From Yoonia sp. I 8.24 (GTDB taxonomy: Bacteria > Pseudomonadota > Alphaproteobacteria > Rhodobacterales > Rhodobacteraceae): 64,000 nt of DNA. How positions within the stretch are numbered: position 1 is the stretch's first letter; each line of letters opens with the position of its first letter. Below are positions 61,254-64,000 of the stretch, piece by piece. The stretch is from assembly GCF_022096995.1 (NCBI RefSeq), contig NZ_JACXGQ010000002.1, positions 310,001 to 374,000 on the forward strand, read 5' to 3'. Both the position numbers and the translations under genes were made by a program. The notes beneath the pieces are model-generated. The model was not told the origin of the DNA. It made no database searches and saw nothing but the letters and a program-made list of their open reading frames with translations.

Positions 61254-62435
61254 ATGGCACGAAAAAACTACACCTTCACTTCGGAATCCGTTTCCGAGGG
61301 GCACCCGGATAAGGTGTGCGACCGCATTTCTGATGCAATTCTAGACGCGTTTTTGGCGGAAGAACCTGAGGCGCGGGTTGCTTGCGAAACATTTGCAACG
61401 ACAAACCGTGTCGTGATTGGCGGCGAAGTTGGGCTGACAGATCAGTCAAAGCTGAAAGATTATATGGGCCGCGTCGAAGATATCGCGCGCGCCTGCATCA
61501 AAGACATCGGCTATGAGCAGGACAAATTTCACCACGCCACCTGCAAGATCACCAACCTCTTGCATGAACAATCCGCGCATATCGCCCAGGGTGTTGATGC
61601 CGCCGTCGACAAAGACGAAGGTGCTGGTGATCAGGGTATCATGTTTGGCTACGCGACAACCGAAACCGATGCATTGATGCCTGCGCCGATCCAATACGCC
61701 CATGCGATGCTGCGCCGTTTGGCCGAGGTGCGTAAATCTGGCGAACAGCCAACGTTGCGCCCGGACGCCAAAAGCCAAGTTTCCGTGCGCTACGAAGACG
61801 GCAAACCGGTTGAGGTCACATCAATCGTGCTGTCCACGCAGCACCGCGACGAAGATCAATCAAGCGACGATATCCGCGCAATCGTAGAGCCCTACATCCG
61901 CGAGGTACTGCCCGCTGGTTTCATCACGCCGAAAACCGAATGGTGGGTGAACCCAACAGGTAAATTTGTCATCGGTGGCCCTGATGGGGATGCCGGACTA
62001 ACCGGGCGCAAAATCATCGTGGATACTTACGGTGGTGCCGCCCCACATGGTGGTGGCGCATTTTCAGGTAAAGACCCGACAAAGGTTGACCGCTCTGCCG
62101 CTTATGCCGCGCGTTATTTGGCGAAAAACGTGGTCGCTTCGGGCATGGCGGATCGCTGCACGATCCAACTCTCTTATGCGATTGGTGTCGCCAAGCCGCT
62201 GTCGATCTATGCTGATACCCATGGCACAGGCGAGGTGGCTCCTGCGGAGATCGAGCGCGCCATCGCGCAGGTCATGGACTTGACACCGCGCGGGATCCGG
62301 CAACACCTGAGCTTGAACAAACCGATCTTTGAACGCACAGCGGCTTACGGTCACTTTGGCCGGGCGCCAGACGCGGACGGTGGGTTTAGCTGGGAACGCA
62401 CCGATTTGGTCGAGGCGCTAAAACGCGCTGTCTAA
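61254..62435 (+). CDS. metK: S-adenosylmethionine synthase
   Basis: 393 residues. [20 protein letters not shown] opens the protein; [29 protein letters not shown] and [19 protein letters not shown] are the ATP/metal and methionine-site signatures. It makes SAM from methionine and ATP. The ATG at 61254 follows GGAG by eight bases; that site is part of a riboswitch, giving feedback control by SAM. Confidence 0.97.
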   Translation: MARKNYTFTSESVSEGHPDKVCDRISDAILDAFLAEEPEARVACETFATTNRVVIGGEVGLTDQSKLKDYMGRVEDIARACIKDIGYEQDKFHHATCKITNLLHEQSAHIAQGVDAAVDKDEGAGDQGIMFGYATTETDALMPAPIQYAHAMLRRLAEVRKSGEQPTLRPDAKSQVSVRYEDGKPVEVTSIVLSTQHRDEDQSSDDIRAIVEPYIREVLPAGFITPKTEWWVNPTGKFVIGGPDGDAGLTGRKIIVDTYGGAAPHGGGAFSGKDPTKVDRSAAYAARYLAKNVVASGMADRCTIQLSYAIGVAKPLSIYADTHGTGEVAPAEIERAIAQVMDLTPRGIRQHLSLNKPIFERTAAYGHFGRAPDADGGFSWERTDLVEALKRAV

Positions 62436-62476
62436 ACCTACGCGGCGCTAGACAAAAAAGTGCCGTCGCGAAAAGG

Positions 62477-62522
62477 AAGTGCTGCTGATCATATGCTTGC
62501 AAGGGCGCGATCAGCGGCACTT
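62477..62522 (+). terminator. Hairpin after metK
   Basis: AAGTGCTGCTGATC (62477-62490) pairs with GATCAGCGGCACTT (62509-62522), 14 bp with one G-T pair and an 18-nt loop. TTTATA follows. It lies 42 bp after metK and is its likely terminator. An upstream AAAGTGCCG could compete for the same 3' arm. Confidence 0.7.
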
Positions 62523-62544
62523 TATACCCGCTGATCCAAAAATA

Positions 62545-62619
62545 TAAGGTATGATTGCGCTTCAAGTATCATCCATGCACCAAGGTCCGGGCTAATACTT
62601 GAAGCGCAATCGTACCTTA
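62545..62619. repeat. 25-bp-arm inverted repeat downstream of metK
   Basis: Positions 62545-62569 are complementary to 62595-62619 over 25 bp with a single T-G pair, loop 25 nt. In RNA this is an uninterrupted helix on the strand carrying the U-G. It is longer than a terminator needs; a small mobile (MITE-like) element or a structured small RNA is possible. Confidence 0.7.
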
Positions 62620-62820
62620 ATTAAGTCGGGACAAGCGGAGGATCGCTCTTCACCCGATTTGGACAACAAAGCCTGTGACAGAGATCGCTTAAAGCTCTAG
62701 CCTTAAAACAAAATACGTCCATCATTGTCGTGACAGTGTATTTTGACTTCGTGCCAATTTTGGCGAGACGAAGCTGTAATCGTTACTAAATTTTTTGAAT
62801 AGATAGTGCATAGGGAAACA

Positions 62821-62994
62821 ATGAAAATTTTAAAATATAGCTCACTTACATTCTGCATCGCCGCAATATTGGCTCTGCCCGTATCGGCCCAGCAACAACG
62901 ACAGTGCCCCGCCCCCGTGATTGACGGCACTTGGACCATAGACCAAGTGTCGGGAGGCCTTGTCGATGTTTTCACCCAACACATGGTCAACTGA
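62821..62994 (+). pseudogene. Signal-peptide half of a frame-split secreted protein
   Basis: 57 residues: the signal peptide MKILKYSSLTFCIAAILALP (cleavage near VSAQ) and a short mature part QQQRQCPAPVIDGTWTIDQV, ending at TGA 62992-62994. The following reading frame, shifted relative to this one, lacks a proper start but continues as a secreted-type protein, so the two were probably one gene. The ATG at 62821 follows GGGAAACA. Confidence 0.5.
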
Positions 62995-63854
62995 GGATAC
63001 CAACGCCGCCATCAAACGAAAGGGGCTTTGGAGAAGTCAAAATCAATGGATGCAATAACTCGAACTTCACTTTCGAATTTCACGCCCCAAACATTGGCCT
63101 GATATCGGCAGAGATGTCACCAGCAGATTGGACAAGCGAAGATGGTGCAATCTACACTGGATCAGCCGCCGTAGCGAACTATGGGACGATGAACTGGGAA
63201 TGGATTATTGGTAACTCCCATCAGGCCACCGGAATGAACAATCTGGTTGTCCCCGCTCTTCCCAATGGGGGTACAGTAGAGTTTCAAGTCTTTTTGCAAT
63301 CTATAGAACCACTCGCGGAACGCACCAAGTATGAATGCACCTGCAAGGACAATCTTGCAGATTGGATAGCCGAACAAACGGCTGCGGCTGAAAAATTCCG
63401 AAGCGCTTATGCAAACCCCGAATATTATGACCGTCCGGATGGTGTCGCTGAAGAGCATTGGGACGCGATTGTTTACGACGATGTTATCGCCTTGATGATC
63501 GGCCAAGATATGACCCATGAAGAGGCCGTGAAAACCGCTGTTGAATCGCACTTTCCCAACGGTGAAAAGGTGGTCGATAGCGAGTCTGCTGGTTTAGACA
63601 CTGGCACACTCACTGCAGCAGAAACCGATACTGAGACGTGTGTGATAACATATACCGATGCGCATAGGGCTTCCTGTTACCCGGGCCTCGAACACGAAGT
63701 GACTGTAGTACACGAAGCTGTACACCGTAGAGCATGCTTTGCTCGGGGGATTGTAGGTAGTCATTCTATCGCCGATGAAGGGCAGGAAGAGGCAAAAGCC
63801 TATCAAGCCGAGATAGATTTTCTGAACAACTTTATAGAAGATAATTGCCAATAG
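62931..63854 (+). pseudogene. C-terminal part of a secreted HExxH protein (putative zinc metallopeptidase)
   Basis: Open from a TTG at 62931, 307 residues, but the first 25-30 codons overlap the signal-peptide frame and look out of frame; credible protein begins near NERGFGEVKINGCNN. The middle is beta-rich with cysteines (KYECTCKDN), and the end has VVHEAVHRRACFARG, an HExxH zinc motif at 63711-63725, with EEAKAYQAEIDFLNN downstream offering a third acidic ligand. Composition is AT-richer than the chromosome. Restoring one frame near 62990 would give a secreted enzyme of about 340 residues. Confidence 0.55.
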
Positions 63855-64000
63855 TCGTTGACCATTCATCTTACTGAACTGATCCCAATTGGCTTGCTTT
63901 TTCTAGTGGCACCGCGACACGACGAAGATTCAAACGCCCTTTTGGTCGTACTTCGTTTCTCTACCAATAGTAGTGCGGAAACTCCATAAAGCGGACATTG
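63855..64000. other. Right edge of the window
   Basis: 146 bp after the HExxH frame without a recognisable gene, hairpin or repeat. Confidence 0.4.

Noticed and set aside
1..64000. CRISPR array or complete insertion sequence
   Set aside because: No regularly spaced repeats were seen, and the only transposase-like gene is the degenerate RAYT.

Overview
The window comes from an alphaproteobacterium of the Roseobacter group (Rhodobacteraceae). The evidence is a tauR-tpa-tauABC taurine module, an Irr-type Fur regulator divergent from fabA, a fabB-fabI pair, a SAM/SAH-type riboswitch before metK, the miaB-phoH-ybeY-corC-lnt-metK string, and a gene-transfer-agent head-spike pair of the Rcc01079 type. 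Most genes are GC-rich; a few islands are clearly AT-richer (about 11.2-12.0 kb, 51.4-52.3 kb and 62.7-63.9 kb).

Layout. 1-7.9 kb: organosulfonate region, with a truncated MocR/TauR regulator, a small secreted protein, taurine-pyruvate aminotransferase, TauABC, and a HisD-superfamily dehydrogenase most like sulfopropanediol dehydrogenase HpsN. 7.9-10.5 kb: copper export (copA-cueR) with a MerR-type promoter. 10.6-17.8 kb: a membrane-anchored NYN/Zc3h12a-type RNase, a DUF3800 gene with a 3' stem-loop, uvrB, a complex I NDUFS4 homologue, a MYG1-family protein, tRNA-Arg(UCU) and an orphan Ser/Thr kinase. 17.9-23.2 kb: ugpBAEC glycerol-3-phosphate importer coupled to an EEP-family phosphodiesterase, behind a candidate Pho box. 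24.2-36.8 kb: exopolysaccharide/capsule locus (initiating sugar transferase, GTA spike base and fibre, YjbH, a Wzz/BY-kinase-like protein with a ruined P-loop, Wzx, Wzy, two acetyltransferases, three glycosyltransferases). 36.8-38.4 kb: PlsC plus a CdsA-like pair. 38.4-41.4 kb: YiaAB, PspA, TetR and an MFS pump with three copies of one palindromic operator. 41.4-46.6 kb: six hydrolase/lyase genes in which every gene overlaps the next. 46.7-53.5 kb: FKBP, orphan ThiF-like E1, fabI, fabB, a two-gene plus-strand block, a TPR protein, then fabA and irr. 53.5-55.7 kb: a membrane protein, a degenerate REP-associated tyrosine transposase between two inverted REPs, and an unrecognised protein. 55.8-62.4 kb: miaB, phoH-ybeY-corC-lnt, riboswitch-metK. 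62.4-64 kb: two strong hairpins and a secreted HExxH protein split between two frames.

How the genes work together. The left end turns taurine into sulfoacetaldehyde, with xsc and pta presumably beyond the left edge. The 24-37 kb block would build and export a surface polysaccharide by a Wzx/Wzy route. It carries the spike genes that gene transfer agent particles use to bind such a polysaccharide, which is the most striking functional linkage in the window. No complete prophage, insertion sequence or CRISPR array was seen.
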